DNA from: Cryomorphaceae bacterium
Lineage (GTDB): Bacteria; Bacteroidota; Bacteroidia; Flavobacteriales; BACL11
Length of the DNA: 6,905 bases
NCBI GenBank assembly: GCA_014384505.1
Contig: JACNFT010000112.1
Location: 1 to 6,905, forward strand
Direction of reading: 5' to 3'
A program made the translations under genes and the position numbers. Below the pieces are notes generated by a model. The model was not told where the DNA came from and ran no database searches. It saw only the letters and a program-made list of their open reading frames with translations. The first letter of the stretch is position 1. Each line of letters starts with the position of its first letter. Of the stretch, positions 6,271 through 6,905 are shown in pieces.

Positions 6271-6905
6271 ATGTCAGAAGTAAGAGTACGATTTGCACCA
6301 AGTCCGACAGGGCCATTACATATTGGAGGAGTAAGAACAGCTCTTTACAATTACCTTTTTGCCAAAAATAAAGGTGGGAAAATGATTTTGAGAATTGAAG
6401 ATACCGATCAAGCAAGATTTGTAGAAGGAGCCGAGCAATATATTATTGAATCTTTAAAATGGTGTGGAATCGAGTTTGATGAATCAGTTGTTGCTGGGGG
6501 AGATTTTGGACCTTATAAGCAGTCGGAAAGAAAGGAGTTGTATTTGCCTTATGCTGAGCAATTGGTAAAAGATGGTTTTGCTTATTATGCTTTTGACACT
6601 ACAGAAGAGTTAACTGCAATGCGAGAGAGAATGAAAGCAGCAGGCGTTCCTTCACCACAATACAATGCAGTAACGCGTACTACAATGCAAAATTCTTTAG
6701 CTCTTTCGGAAGATGAGGTGAAAATAAGGATGGATGCGGGAGAGACGTATGTTATCCGCATAAAAATGCCTAGAAATGAAGAGGTGAAACTAAACGATAT
6801 TATTAGAGGCTGGGTTGTATTAAACACCAATAATATGGACGATAAAGGTATCTTTAAATCGGATGCGCTGCCAACTTATCATTTGGCAAACATAGTTTAT
6901 GATTA
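6271..6905 (+). CDS. gltX: Glutamyl-tRNA synthetase (3' end cut off by window edge)
   Basis: Class I aminoacyl-tRNA synthetase that charges tRNA-Glu with glutamate using ATP; cytoplasmic. The frame begins at ATG 6271 and stays open to the edge, covering 211 codons of a family usually near 470-510. The N-terminus VRFAPSPTGPLHIGGVRTALYNYLFA (split here by residues 6-31) contains the class I signature HIGG (17-20), followed by RIEDTD (41-46), the usual glutamate-site region. KQSERKELY and the block KSDALPTYHLANIV near the truncated end are also family-typical. The KMSKS loop would lie beyond the window. The zinc-binding cysteines present near residues 98-125 in E. coli GluRS are absent (YYAFDTTEEL here), as in many zinc-free GluRS. 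GlnRS is unlikely because the sequence follows the bacterial GluRS pattern from the start codon on. It is divergent from the minus-strand block, and its codons look somewhat richer in G and C than that block. Confidence 0.97.
   Translation, partial: MSEVRVRFAPSPTGPLHIGGVRTALYNYLFAKNKGGKMILRIEDTDQARFVEGAEQYIIESLKWCGIEFDESVVAGGDFGPYKQSERKELYLPYAEQLVKDGFAYYAFDTTEELTAMRERMKAAGVPSPQYNAVTRTTMQNSLALSEDEVKIRMDAGETYVIRIKMPRNEEVKLNDIIRGWVVLNTNNMDDKGIFKSDALPTYHLANIVYD

Noticed and set aside
6585..6830. Open frame of 81 codons on the minus strand
   Set aside because: Antisense to the clearly coding gltX and lacking any domain.
6890..6905. Reading ANIVYDY instead of the usual ANIVDDH in GluRS at the window edge
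   Set aside because: A single substitution at the truncated end cannot be told from a lineage variant or a sequencing error; the rest of the gene is normal.

Overview
The window comes from an AT-rich bacterial chromosome, almost certainly a Bacteroidota and most likely a flavobacterium-like lineage. Four things point there: a DUF4175-type protein, which I know mainly from Bacteroidota; a YbeY whose zinc motif reads HGLLHLLGYKD, as I recall for this phylum; start codons without Shine-Dalgarno sequences; and sites matching the Bacteroidota -7 promoter consensus TAnnTTTG upstream of genes. I see no phage, insertion sequence, CRISPR, RNA gene or defence system. Coding density is close to 100 percent and no gap exceeds about 85 bases.

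Layout: a four-gene block on the minus strand occupies 1-6187. In transcription order it holds (1) a 1099-residue DUF4175-like membrane and coiled-coil protein (6187-2888), (2) ybeY, an rRNA maturation endoribonuclease (2891-2475), (3) mnmG/gidA, a tRNA wobble-uridine modification enzyme (2437-566), and (4) a class I SAM-dependent methyltransferase with an N-terminal four-cysteine zinc-ribbon-like motif (569 to the left edge, 3' end missing). Genes 1/2 and 3/4 each share an ATGA stop/start overlap, which suggests translational coupling. Genes 2/3 are separated by 37 bases that carry a possible internal promoter. On the plus strand, divergent from the block across 83 bases, gltX (glutamyl-tRNA synthetase) starts at 6271 and runs off the right edge after 211 codons.

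Functionally, three of the five genes serve translation: tRNA charging (gltX), tRNA wobble modification (mnmG) and rRNA processing (ybeY). The DUF4175-like protein and the methyltransferase are the poorly understood members. This looks like ordinary core genome. The best leads are details: a promoter-like element abutting the DUF4175 start codon (possible leaderless mRNA), the only two cysteines of that 1099-residue protein lying in a tandem six-residue repeat, and an Asp in place of the third zinc-binding His of YbeY. I do not see a clearly new biological system.
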